Below are positions 40,397 through 49,277 of a stretch of 64,000 nt of DNA, piece after piece. This DNA comes from Desulfovibrio sp. JY (GTDB lineage: Bacteria > Desulfobacterota > Desulfovibrionia > Desulfovibrionales > Desulfovibrionaceae), in contig CP082962.1 in the NCBI GenBank assembly GCA_021730285.1, forward strand, positions 2,294,001 to 2,358,000. The letters are read 5' to 3'. The translations under genes and the position numbers were made by a program. The notes under the pieces are model-generated. The model was given only the letters and a program-made list of their open reading frames with translations, was not told the DNA's origin and did not search any database. How positions within the stretch are numbered: the first letter of the stretch is position 1; each line of letters starts with the position of its first letter.

Positions 40397-42037
40397 TCAG
40401 GGGCGCAGTCCCAGTTTCCGGTAGAGATTGCCGATGGGCAGACGGCGCAGGGCGTAGGTGCCTTGGGGGAAGAAACGGACTTCGAGGAGCGCGCCGTCGG
40501 CGTCGGGGCGGGACTGGTCGAAGAGGAAGTTGCCCAGGGACCAGGCCTGGCAGGCATTGGCGTCGCAGGTGAGCGGCCAGGCGTGATGCGGGTGGCAACC
40601 GATGACGCATTGGGTCCCTGCCGCAGTCAGGGCCTTGGCCAGGGCCAGGACCCGTGGGTCGGGGCCGCGGGCGAATTCCTCGCCCCAATGAATCATGGCG
40701 AAAAGCGGCTTGGGCGGCGTGGGGGGGATCAGCCGGTTGATGGCGGCCCGGGTCAGCAGGTTGCGGCGTCTGGGGTCGGCATTGTCCAGGTCGGTCAGGG
40801 CGGCCAGGCGAAACGGACCGAGATCCGTGGTCTGGCCGGCCAGGACGGGGATGATGCCGCTGCGGCGCAAGGTTCGGGCCATGCGGCGCAGGGCGCCTGG
40901 GCCCAGGTCATTGGCGTGGTTGTTGGCCAGTACGGCGACCGTGACGCCAAGATCGCGCAGCAGGCGCACGGTGTCGGCCCGGGGCATGCACAGGGTATAG
41001 GGGCCGGGATGGGCTGGGCAGCGGCGGGAGAGCACGCCTTCCAGATTGACGATCAGCGGCGCGCCGCCTGTACGTGCGCGCACCCGGCGGACGAGTTCCG
41101 CGCGTTTGCCGGGGCGGGCCAGCAGTTTGGCCATGAAGCGGCCAAAAAAGGCGTCGCCGGTGAAAATGAACCGGTCGGGGCCGGGCAGGGGAGCGTCCGT
41201 CGGGCCGTAGTACTGCACCATGTAGCTGGTGGAGCGGGTCACGGGCGTGGCGGCGTAGGCTTGGCTGTTGCGGTTGGCCACGGTGGCGGGGGCGGCATGA
41301 TGGACGTCCCGTTGCAGGGCGCGTTGGAGAAAAAGCGCGCCCAGGCAATCCACATGGCGCGGCTGGCTGAGGGTCAGGAGCTTTGCCGGATCGGGATCGG
41401 CCAGGAGGCGCAGGGTCTGCTGGTCCATGCGGGCGGCCTCTGCCGGCGTCAGGTCGTGTGAGAAGTCCGTGCTTTGAACGAGCAGGGTGTGGGCGTCAAG
41501 CAACGGCGTCAGGGCCTTGGCCAGGGTTCTCCATTGTTTTGGGGACGCCGAGGCCCGGATGGCCACGGCCACAAGGCGGGCCCTCGGAAAGTGGTGGGCT
41601 AGAAACGGGGTCAGGGCCTGGACGCCGTGCTCGTGGGAAAAAAGATTGGAGGCGCCCACCAGAGGGCAGGCCAGCAACCGGTCCGTGGCCTTTCTGTCCA
41701 GGGCCACGGGGCCCAGCGCGGTTTGGAAGTCCCGCACGGGCACGGCAAAGGGCGTGGCCGAGCGGTGGAAGTGGTCCGGGCACAGGATGATCACTCGGTG
41801 GTAGCGTTGCCCGCGCAGGCGCGAGAAGGCGTCGGCGATGAGGTCGGCGGCCAGGAGGTGATGGGGTACGGTGAGGCCGGTGACGCGCCAGGGAATGGCC
41901 GGGGTCGGCTTTCGGGCCAGGGCCGCCCGGAAAAGTCCCGGCTCCGGGTACAGGGCGGGAAAAGGCGGCGCGGCCTGGGCCGTGGCGGCGGCCAGCAGCC
42001 AGAGCGCCACTCCCCAGCCCAAAGATATCTTGAACAC
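40397..42037 (-). CDS. fusion of Memo-like (AmmeMemoRadiSam B) and CapA-type metallophosphatase domains, exported
   Basis: 546 residues with a signal peptide (residues 1-22). Residues 50-275 match the Memo/AmmeMemoRadiSam B fold: HH at 59-60, CPDHFHR (86-92), SHEHGVQALTPFL, QSTDFSHD (188-195) and DCLGALF. Residues 288-546 match the CapA/PgsA metallophosphatase family: FTGDAFFGR, NLEGVL, LANNHANDLG, HWGEEF and CHPHHAWP. CapA relatives act in capsule or poly-gamma-glutamate export; Memo-like proteins are metal-binding. Joining both in one exported protein is unusual. It is probably co-transcribed with the DUF3160 gene 78 bases upstream. Confidence 0.85.
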   Translation of the reverse strand: MFKISLGWGVALWLLAAATAQAAPPFPALYPEPGLFRAALARKPTPAIPWRVTGLTVPHHLLAADLIADAFSRLRGQRYHRVIILCPDHFHRSATPFAVPVRDFQTALGPVALDRKATDRLLACPLVGASNLFSHEHGVQALTPFLAHHFPRARLVAVAIRASASPKQWRTLAKALTPLLDAHTLLVQSTDFSHDLTPAEAARMDQQTLRLLADPDPAKLLTLSQPRHVDCLGALFLQRALQRDVHHAAPATVANRNSQAYAATPVTRSTSYMVQYYGPTDAPLPGPDRFIFTGDAFFGRFMAKLLARPGKRAELVRRVRARTGGAPLIVNLEGVLSRRCPAHPGPYTLCMPRADTVRLLRDLGVTVAVLANNHANDLGPGALRRMARTLRRSGIIPVLAGQTTDLGPFRLAALTDLDNADPRRRNLLTRAAINRLIPPTPPKPLFAMIHWGEEFARGPDPRVLALAKALTAAGTQCVIGCHPHHAWPLTCDANACQAWSLGNFLFDQSRPDADGALLEVRFFPQGTYALRRLPIGNLYRKLGLRP

Positions 42038-42115
42038 CCCCGACGACTCCTTTCCTCGTGCCCGTAAGGACGGCCGGGAGGGCCGGAAAATCCCCCCGGC
42101 CGCCGGGCGTCCCGC

Positions 42116-44425
42116 CTATTGTGTGTCCAAGCCCTTGTACCACGCGTTTTTTGCGGGCACGCGCGGCGGTTTGGCGTAGGCGTCGCCCCGCCAGGCCTCA
42201 TCGGTGAGGCGGCCTTCGCTTATGGGGCGGGCGAACTCGTAATGGTTGTAGGCCGTGCCCACGGTGAGCCTTGGGCTGTGCTCGTTGCCCACCAGCACGA
42301 GCATGACATAGGGCATGCCCGTGGCCTCGTAGAGCGCCTGCCCGGTGACGGCGTCGGTGTGGATGTCGGCGGTCAGGCCGCTTTTGCACTGGTCGCTGCA
42401 GAGGACGACCGATCCGAAGGGCGCGGCCATGAAACCCAGGTCCTGGGTACGCAACCTTTCGTATTCTTTCTCGGAAATAGGCTGGTTGGCCATCTCCTTG
42501 GCCGCCAGGGAGGCGTAGAAGGCCAGAAGGTCGTTGAACCTGCCCAGGCGTCCATACTCCTCCAGTTCATCGGGGAGCAGCTTGTAGTGGGCGAATCCGG
42601 CTTTGGCCGTGCCGAGGAGCTTGACCATGGCCGCCCAGAAGTCCGGGGCCGGTTCCACGAAGCCCCTGGGCACCGGGGGCGGCGTGCCCTCGTCCTCGCC
42701 GTCGCCGCACTCGGCATAGTTCTGCTTGGCGTACAGCACGGTGGCGTGCTTGAGTTCGGTGTAGGAGCCAAGGATGGTTTCGATGCGCTTGGCCGGGAAG
42801 GGCGGACTTTGCATGTAGGCCGGCCAGCCCGGTCCGTGGCGGGTCTTGAGGGTGGACAGGACGTGGAGCCAGGCCGCGGCCAGGCTTTCATCCCAGCTCT
42901 TTTCCGGCAGGCCGGCCAGTCCCTTGGCCGTGGCGTCCATCCGTCCCAGGAAGGCGGTCACCTCGTCCGGGGAAAAATCCTGGCCCGGACCGGCCAGAAA
43001 GGCGGCGGTGAACTCCCGGGCCGTGGCGTTGCCCAGGGCCGCCGGCACGAACAGGGCCGAAGGCATGGAGGGCAGGCGGACGTCGGTTTGTTCCTGGCCG
43101 GCGGTCAGGCGGGACAGGATCCAGGCGTCCGGGGAAAAACGCTGGCCGAACAGGCGGAAGTTTTTGAGCTGGGCGAGCATGGCCTCCTTGGTGGTCTTGG
43201 GGATGGAGGGATCGACCAGGATGTCGGACAGGATGCGCGGCTCGGGCAACTCGCCGAGACGGCCGGCGAGCCTTCCCAGCACATCCGGGTTCACGGCGTC
43301 GGCCAGGGACAGCTTCTTTTGCCCCAGCACCTTGAGGGCGAATGCGCGCAGGGTCTCGTAATCGGTGTCGTCGGGCATGCCGGCGAAAAAGCCGGTGACG
43401 TCCATCAGGCGTTTCCAGGAGGCGGACAGCGGTTTGCCGTCCTTGCCCGGCTCGGCCAGAAGCCCCGTGACGATCAGGGCGTCGGACAGGCCGGCGGGCG
43501 TGCCAAGCGGCCAGCCCATGCGGCCCAGGAACATCATGGCCCGGAAGTAGCCGCGCAGTTGCGAGTTTTTGGCGTAATGCCCCCGGGGCTTGTACTGGGT
43601 GTAGTCGGCCTTGATCGTGCCTTCGGGATCGTAGCTGCGAAAAAGCGGCGACGGCTCCATACCCTCGGCCGCGTAGATGCGCCGCAGTTCGGTTTGGAGG
43701 GCGGCCAGGGTTTGGGGCGAGAACGGCTTGGACAGGACGGCCAGGCGCTTTAGGGCGGCGGTGGGCGTGTCGGCCTTGTCGGGCACTTCCTCATCCCCGT
43801 ACACGGGCATTTCGCCGGGCTTGGGGGGCGCTTTCGCCTTGACGTTTTCCAGCAGCACCAGGGGCACGGTGAGCTGGGCGGCCACGGTTTCCAGGTGGTC
43901 GGCCAACGCGCCGGAAGCGGTTTTCCTGTGGGTCAGGGCCCGGTCCCGCAAAGCGGCCACGAACCGGGTCAGCAGCGGGGCCAGCTCCTTTTTTTCCAGA
44001 TACTCCAAGACGTTTTCGAAATATTTGCCCATGGCGTGGAGCACCACGTCCGGCCCCACGAACTTGGTGTTCTCCGGTTTGCGCTCAAGGGGCGAACCGT
44101 CGCCGCCGACAACGTCGAACATGCCGAGCATCTCGTCATAGCCGTTGAGGCAGTACGGGTCGGTATCGCCACCATCCTGGCCGAAGCGGGTGTCGCGCTT
44201 GGGCACCAGGAGGAATTTGTTGGCATCGAGGAAGCGTTTTTGGTCCGGGGTCAGGTTGATTTTGAGAAAGGAAAGCACCGCCTGGGCATTCCTGGCGTTT
44301 TCCAGGGAGGGAAGCGTCTCCTCCATGGCCGGTTTGGCCGGGCCCCCCTGGGCGGCGGCCAATCCGGGCAGGGCAACCAGAGACAGAACAAGCGCCAACA
44401 GCGGCAATGGACTTCGGTGGGACAT
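42116..44425 (-). CDS. exported DUF3160 family protein
   Basis: 769 residues from ATG at 44,425 (GGAGGCACC). The signal peptide is followed by AQGG. The large helical DUF3160 region includes GSYTELKHATVLYAKQNYAE and, near the end, SDQCKSGLTADIHTDAVTG. DUF3160 proteins are extracytoplasmic and of unknown function. It lies upstream of, and on the same strand as, the Memo/CapA fusion, so the pair may act together at the cell surface. Confidence 0.88.
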   Translation of the reverse strand: MSHRSPLPLLALVLSLVALPGLAAAQGGPAKPAMEETLPSLENARNAQAVLSFLKINLTPDQKRFLDANKFLLVPKRDTRFGQDGGDTDPYCLNGYDEMLGMFDVVGGDGSPLERKPENTKFVGPDVVLHAMGKYFENVLEYLEKKELAPLLTRFVAALRDRALTHRKTASGALADHLETVAAQLTVPLVLLENVKAKAPPKPGEMPVYGDEEVPDKADTPTAALKRLAVLSKPFSPQTLAALQTELRRIYAAEGMEPSPLFRSYDPEGTIKADYTQYKPRGHYAKNSQLRGYFRAMMFLGRMGWPLGTPAGLSDALIVTGLLAEPGKDGKPLSASWKRLMDVTGFFAGMPDDTDYETLRAFALKVLGQKKLSLADAVNPDVLGRLAGRLGELPEPRILSDILVDPSIPKTTKEAMLAQLKNFRLFGQRFSPDAWILSRLTAGQEQTDVRLPSMPSALFVPAALGNATAREFTAAFLAGPGQDFSPDEVTAFLGRMDATAKGLAGLPEKSWDESLAAAWLHVLSTLKTRHGPGWPAYMQSPPFPAKRIETILGSYTELKHATVLYAKQNYAECGDGEDEGTPPPVPRGFVEPAPDFWAAMVKLLGTAKAGFAHYKLLPDELEEYGRLGRFNDLLAFYASLAAKEMANQPISEKEYERLRTQDLGFMAAPFGSVVLCSDQCKSGLTADIHTDAVTGQALYEATGMPYVMLVLVGNEHSPRLTVGTAYNHYEFARPISEGRLTDEAWRGDAYAKPPRVPAKNAWYKGLDTQ

Positions 44426-44518
44426 GGTGCCTCCGGTCTCGCAATCGTGCGCGCTACGGTTTCTTCGAACATCCGGAATGCAAAGGGGACGTTTCCCCGG
44501 TGGGGGCATTCTGCATAT

Positions 44519-44818
44519 CTATCGCAAAGGATATCCACTTCCAAGTAGGCGTGCGCCGCTTTTGTCGAGCATATCCAGCAGGTACAATCCGCCAAGAACC
44601 AGGGTTGCGGCCAGGCAGCAGCCCGCCAGATACAATCCCGCGCGACGCTTCCGCAAAAAATATCCCCAGAGACACCAGCACCAAAAAACTCCGGCCATGA
44701 TGCAAAAGAGCAGGAGCGCATTTCCTTGCCGGGTCACCAGCAATACGCCCATGAACCAGAACTCGCATACCGCCGCAAGACACAGCGCCACGAGGCTCAA
44801 GGTGTAGTGGTAGTGCAT
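44519..44818 (-). CDS. small membrane protein
   Basis: 99 residues from ATG at 44,818 (AGAAGGTCC upstream). Three hydrophobic segments (TLSLVALCLAAVCEFWFMGV, LLLFCIMAGVFWCWCLWGYF, LYLAGCCLAATLVLGGLYLL) with several Cys and Trp. No family recognised. It follows the SH3-like gene by 26 bases and probably shares its transcript. Confidence 0.7.
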   Translation of the reverse strand: MHYHYTLSLVALCLAAVCEFWFMGVLLVTRQGNALLLFCIMAGVFWCWCLWGYFLRKRRAGLYLAGCCLAATLVLGGLYLLDMLDKSGARLLGSGYPLR

Positions 44819-44844
44819 GGACCTTCTTGCGGAAAGTTGGCGGA

Positions 44845-45363
44845 TTACCGTCTGGCCCAGGCCCGGGCGCACTGTTCGAGCTCGTTCTCGCTTATGGCAA
44901 GCGCCTGTTCCATGAGCCAGCCGTCATGGCTTTTACCTTTGGCGTCCACGTAGCGGACCTGCAACCATTCCTTGTAGATGCCGAGCAGGCGCACGGGGGC
45001 GTCGGCCGGGACCTTCACGCCGAGGGGGCTGTCGATATGAGGGCCCTTGCTCAGGGAGGGAGCACCGTCCTCGGTGGCTGAGGCGCACGTGCCCAGCATG
45101 CTGCCGTGCATCCAGCCCGTGACGCCGCCGGCCTCGACCTTGAACCAGCTGCCGGACTGTCCGCTGACCGGGACCTGGCGCGGCGTACTGCCGCTTTCGA
45201 ACGGGATGACCTTGATGATTTTTCCGGCGGGGGACGCGCGGACATTGGTCCCCCTGGGATCCTTGTCGATGAGCAGCACATTCCAGGACCGCCCGGCATC
45301 GCCGGCCGCGGCCGGCAGGGCGAAAAGCAGCAGAAGCAGGGACGCCGGCAGCAGTGTTTTCAT
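44845..45363 (-). CDS. exported SH3-like domain protein
   Basis: 172 residues from ATG at 45,363 (AAGGAG). Signal peptide ends ALPAAAG. Residues 25-95 form a bacterial SH3 (SH3b) domain (DPRGTNVRASPAGKIIKVIP, GSWFKVEAGGVTGWMHGSML), and a second SH3-like half follows (WLQVRYVDAKGKSHDGWLME). Such domains often bind cell wall or mediate periplasmic contacts. Specific role unknown. Confidence 0.82.
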   Translation of the reverse strand: MKTLLPASLLLLLFALPAAAGDAGRSWNVLLIDKDPRGTNVRASPAGKIIKVIPFESGSTPRQVPVSGQSGSWFKVEAGGVTGWMHGSMLGTCASATEDGAPSLSKGPHIDSPLGVKVPADAPVRLLGIYKEWLQVRYVDAKGKSHDGWLMEQALAISENELEQCARAWARR

Positions 45364-45488
45364 GTCCGGTTTTCTCCTTGTGGGCGTAAAGCCCTGTCCG
45401 GGGCGTGCCGGATGCCGCACAGCGCCACCTCCCCGGCCGCCATGGCTGCATGGTCCGGGGAGGCGAGCCGACGCCGCACGGTCGCGCC

Positions 45489-46151
45489 TTAGAATTTTCC
45501 GATATCGGCAAAGGTGGAGGCCACCACGGTGATCGAGTCGTCCTTTTTATCCATGTGCAAGGAGTAAACAATGGCGTCGCCAAAGTCGGCCATGGTGGCT
45601 TTTTGCGTGATGTGCCCGGTAGCCTTCATTGCCTTGGCCATTTCCTCGAACATGGCTTCAGGACAAAAGGTGACGGTGATGCTTCCCTTTTCCTGGCCGG
45701 CGTAGGTGCTTAGCGCATCCTTCAGGGCGTCGTCCCGCGCGTCCGTATCCTTTCCGGCGACAGCCAGCCTGGCGAAGTTCAGTTCGTTTTTCTCGTCACC
45801 GACCAGGCGGCTGACCACCATCGGCACGGCAAGACGCTCCTGCATGTCTTGCAGCATGGTGAAAACCTGGTCGTTGCCGGTCAGTTTCGCCGTCAGCCCG
45901 ACCACGGCGATGTCCTTGCCCTTGAGAAGCAGACGCACGTCCCACTTCTTGCCGCCCCAGGTGACCGTGGCCTTCATGGCGTTTTTCCCGGCTGCTGTGG
46001 CTCCCGACTTTTTGGCATCGGCCATGGTCATAGCCGGAAAATAGACGTCGAGTCCGCTCTGGCTGCCGTCGCCCGGATCGCCCTGCGCAAAGGCGAAGGA
46101 TGCGCAAAGGCAGCAGCAAAAGGCCAGGAGGCTGATAAGTCGTGCATGCAT
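45489..46151 (-). CDS. small exported protein of a locally repeated family
   Basis: 220 residues from ATG at 46,151 (GGGAGCACACCC). Signal peptide MHARLISLLAFCCCLCASFA. The mature start GDGSQSGLDVYFPAMTMADA is also found, degraded, at 34,062-34,137 and 47,483-47,569. The rest is alpha/beta (WGGKKWDVRLLLKGKDIAVV, DFGDAIVYSLHMDKKDDSIT). No named family recognised. Likely periplasmic. Confidence 0.8.
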   Translation of the reverse strand: MHARLISLLAFCCCLCASFAFAQGDPGDGSQSGLDVYFPAMTMADAKKSGATAAGKNAMKATVTWGGKKWDVRLLLKGKDIAVVGLTAKLTGNDQVFTMLQDMQERLAVPMVVSRLVGDEKNELNFARLAVAGKDTDARDDALKDALSTYAGQEKGSITVTFCPEAMFEEMAKAMKATGHITQKATMADFGDAIVYSLHMDKKDDSITVVASTFADIGKF

Positions 46152-46462
46152 GGGTGTGCTCCCAAGAGAGTATTGTTGTGCGGCATGGGCCGGAACAAGA
46201 CGCCATTGCTTTTCCGGCCGTGTCCTGGACCGGCAAGGGGAGACGGCCTTGCTTCCGTTTGGCCCGCGCACCTCGACGCAGGCCTCTTTCGCGGCAGATC
46301 CCGAAATGCTTCCGGGATTGGGTGCCTTATCAGGAGGGGGACATGGCTTTCGCCGCGGACCCGAAAGCTTGCGCATCCGGGCCCACGGCCCCTTTCTTGG
46401 CTCCTGGCAGGGATGCAGAGGGGAGATTGTCCCGCGCTTCGCCTGCGTTTTGGAACCTGGAA
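46152..46462. other. intergenic stretch
   Basis: No convincing gene. The part next to 46,151 should carry the promoter of the exported-protein gene. An ATCCCG/CGGGAT-type short inverted repeat near 46,300-46,322 has no U-tract. I see nothing else. Confidence 0.4.
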
Positions 46463-46897
46463 CTAGCTCGCCCGTTCGAAGTTGATATTGCGGACTTGGA
46501 CTTCAACGTCGTCATACGGAAAAGAACCGCGACGGGGTTGGACTTTTCTCCAGAATTTGATCTTCAGGCCCTTTTGCCGCCCCGGTCCGAGCGCGGGCGA
46601 AAAATCCCAGTCCACCTTGACCTTGCGGGAATATGTTTCTTCTCTCCCGCTGAAATATCCATGTACGGAAACCTCTACCCAGTTCACTCTTGCTATATAT
46701 TCGACTTGGGAGACATTGCGGAATATCGCATCAAATATGATGAGCTGCTTTCCATCCCGCACCGGACCGGCGATGGATCCGTTCATTTTGCAGTCGATCG
46801 TACGTGCCTCGCTGTCGATTGCCGATGCAGCAACCGCGAGGCATGTAAAAACGATCAGCATGACAAGAATTTTTTTGTACCTGGCCAGAGTGCTCAT
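46463..46897 (-). CDS. small exported or membrane-anchored protein
   Basis: 144 residues from ATG at 46,897 (GGAGATTCAAG). A hydrophobic N-terminus (KKILVMLIVFTCLAVAASAI) could be a signal peptide. The rest is a beta-sandwich-like sequence (RVNWVEVSVHGYFSGREETY, VEVQVRNINFER). GC content is lower than in the flanking genes. No family recognised. Confidence 0.72.
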   Translation of the reverse strand: MSTLARYKKILVMLIVFTCLAVAASAIDSEARTIDCKMNGSIAGPVRDGKQLIIFDAIFRNVSQVEYIARVNWVEVSVHGYFSGREETYSRKVKVDWDFSPALGPGRQKGLKIKFWRKVQPRRGSFPYDDVEVQVRNINFERAS

Positions 46898-47837
46898 CTT
46901 GAATCTCCATTTTCGATCACGTTGCGGCGACATCACGCAATGGATATCCCCTGTGTGATCGAGCTAGACATGAAAACACGGCACATTCCTTTTTCCCCGC
47001 AATCCTCTACCCATAACGCATATATGCGGCGAACTTCCTGTGCCTCTCCCACGGACGCGAGGGGCGAGAGCCTTCGCGCGGCGGCATTGCATGCGGCGTG
47101 CCTTCCACGGCAGGCCAAGCCTCCCTGGCTTTCGGGACGTGGGCGTTGTCGCCCGTAAAAGCAATATTGTATATATTTATTATTATATTTCATGTGGTTA
47201 TGATAAGGGGGCGTTGTTGCGTCGTCCTGTTCCCCGGTTTGCCCCCTCCCGGGGCCTGCGTCGGACAGCGATCGCGCATATGCCAAAAATTTTGGCGCAA
47301 CAGACGCCTGGGGGAACAGCGCCGCCATGGCACTGCTTCGCCATTGGAATCCTCAGAACAAGGCGGGCTGGACAACAAACGGCGCTCACGCGCGGCAGGG
47401 GGAAGATACAGAGGAAGGAGGCGCCAGAACTGCCCACGATTCTGCCAACAGCCTGTTTTTCGGTCGGCCGGCATGGAGAATTTCCGGCTGGCGTCGCACC
47501 CTTTTCCTTGGTGCCGGCCATGGCCAGGTCCGGGAAAGAGGCGTTGAGGCCGTTTGGGTTGTCACCGCCGGATTCCCTCGGGCAGGGATGGGGGAGGGGC
47601 AGGAGGTCGCGGTGGAGGGCCGGGAGACTTTGCGCGGCGCGCGTTCCTGTCTGCCGCTGCAGGCAGTGGCGCGGCGAGGTATGGCCGCGTCGCTTGCAAA
47701 GCGCTTGCATGCGCAGGGCAGGGAAATAATCACGCAACGAGCAGCTGTGTTCCAGAATGCATAAAGCTGGTATGGTTGTTGCTTCGGGCTGAGCACACCG
47801 CCTTAGAGCAGAACCCCTGTCATGAAATGGAGTCTAC
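46898..47837. pseudogene. gene-poor stretch with a degraded paralogue
   Basis: About 940 bases without an intact gene. On the minus strand, 47,483-47,569 encodes GGDNPNGLNASFPDLAMAGT followed by KEKGATPAG, matching the mature start of the exported protein at 45,489. Beyond it similarity stops, although the frame remains open. A 30-40 base repeat lies at 47,431-47,463. An AT-rich patch covers 47,158-47,215. I read the whole as the remains of a duplicated gene. Confidence 0.5.
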
Positions 47838-48635
47838 ATGCATACGAGAGTGCTGCACCTCCTGTTTATTTGTCTGTTCGGACTCTGTCTGGCTCTGCCC
47901 CGTGCAGCCTCCTGCATGGACGAGAAAAAAACGACCGCGCACCTGGGTTCCCTGGAGCTCAAGGATGGCCGGCTTGTGCTGCGCCAGACCGGCAAGCCTT
48001 TGCCCGATGGAGTGGCAACACTTACGCCCGTGGAGCATTCCGACATGCGGTTCGCGGTTGTCGAGGCTTTCGCCGTCGAGCGGGACAAGCTTCCCGTACG
48101 ACCGGGGCTGTATCTGGTCAGGTCCGACGGTGCGGTGACGTATTTCAATTCCGCCCTGGAGGATGAGGGGCCCGAGGCCTGGGAAAGCGTCGTGGCCGTG
48201 TCCCTGTCGCCGGACAAGGACATCTTGGCTCTGGGATATTTCGCCACGCTCCAAGGAGGTTGGTATTTTTTCCACTGGCCGGACGTCCGGCCCCTCGAGC
48301 ACCCCACGACCGTGGGGTACTGGGAGACTTCCCGCAAGTCGCCGCCGCTGCTGTGGAGCGGCAAGCGGCAGGTGGTTGTCGATTCCATGGACGTGGAAGG
48401 ATGCAAGCGGCCGTGCGACTATGATCCCTGTGGACGGATCTCGGTCGTGGCCTACGACCTGGACACGGGCAAAACCAGCCCGATTTTTCAAGGCACGGAT
48501 CTTTGCGACTATCGTGTGCGGTCCGTGAAAAATGGCTCGGTCACAGCCACGAAGCTTTGTCTGCCGAAGGTTGCGGCCTGGAAGAACTACCCGGGAAACG
48601 CATCCGCGGAAACCGTTGCCGCGCCCCTGCCGTAG
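47838..48635 (+). CDS. exported protein of unknown function
   Basis: 265 residues with a signal peptide (MHTRVLHLLFICLFGLCLAL). The mature part is beta-rich with four Cys in a CKRPCDYDPC cluster and CDYRV, suggesting disulfides. Segments such as SVVAVSLSPDKDILALGYFA and RISVVAYDLDTGKTSPIFQG look like beta-propeller blades. First of four same-strand exported protein genes. Confidence 0.78.
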   Translation: MHTRVLHLLFICLFGLCLALPRAASCMDEKKTTAHLGSLELKDGRLVLRQTGKPLPDGVATLTPVEHSDMRFAVVEAFAVERDKLPVRPGLYLVRSDGAVTYFNSALEDEGPEAWESVVAVSLSPDKDILALGYFATLQGGWYFFHWPDVRPLEHPTTVGYWETSRKSPPLLWSGKRQVVVDSMDVEGCKRPCDYDPCGRISVVAYDLDTGKTSPIFQGTDLCDYRVRSVKNGSVTATKLCLPKVAAWKNYPGNASAETVAAPLP

Positions 48636-48724
48636 GCAGGCCGGACAAACCGTCGCCAAGCGCCAGCCCAGGCACGACATCCCCCACGCACGGGGACACC
48701 CGCTTACACGACAGGAGGATAGGC

Positions 48725-49270
48725 ATGCCGCGCGCGAGACACATCCTTTGCGCCATGGCCCTTTCGCTTTTGCTCGCAGCCCTGGCCCCGGCCGCCGACA
48801 CAGCCAAGGGCGACGCCGGCATCAAGGAGGCGGCCGGACTTTGCGCCGCTCCTGCCGCGACCGTCGCCTTTTCCTGCAAGACCCGGGACAACTATCTGGT
48901 TGCCGTTTGTACCCGGGATAACGGCTTGCTCCAGCTGGTCTTCGAGCAGACGGGCAAGACGAACACCCGCGTCGCGCTGCCCAAGGACCCGGCGGAGAAG
49001 GCGTCCGTACGCGTGGGGTACATGCTGTATTCCGGCGGCGGCGGCAGCTATGGCGGGTTCAAAGCCGGGGACAGGGAGTACGTGGCCTATTCCGGCTTCG
49101 GAAAAGGCTGGAAGCAGGCCGGGATGTCCGAGGTCAGGGGGGAAAAGCACCTCGCGGAACACATCTGCCTTCCCGCGACCAGGCCCTACGATATCGGATT
49201 CCCTCTCCTGGGCGAAAAGGCCGGCTACGCCCGGGATGCGGCCCAGGATTTTGACCTCGACGTGCAATGA
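48725..49270 (+). CDS. small exported protein of unknown function
   Basis: 181 residues from ATG at 48,725 with a near-perfect ribosome site (AGGAGG). Signal peptide ends APAADT. The mature part has a Gly-rich centre (YSGGGGSYGGFKAGDREYVA) and four Cys. No family recognised. It ends 7 bases before the next gene, so translation is likely coupled. Confidence 0.78.
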   Translation: MPRARHILCAMALSLLLAALAPAADTAKGDAGIKEAAGLCAAPAATVAFSCKTRDNYLVAVCTRDNGLLQLVFEQTGKTNTRVALPKDPAEKASVRVGYMLYSGGGGSYGGFKAGDREYVAYSGFGKGWKQAGMSEVRGEKHLAEHICLPATRPYDIGFPLLGEKAGYARDAAQDFDLDVQ

Positions 49271-49277
49271 GGCCCCC

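Noticed and set aside
47327-47764. 145-codon + strand frame in the gene-poor stretch
   Set aside because: No ribosome site, no domain, and the minus strand carries a recognisable paralogue trace.
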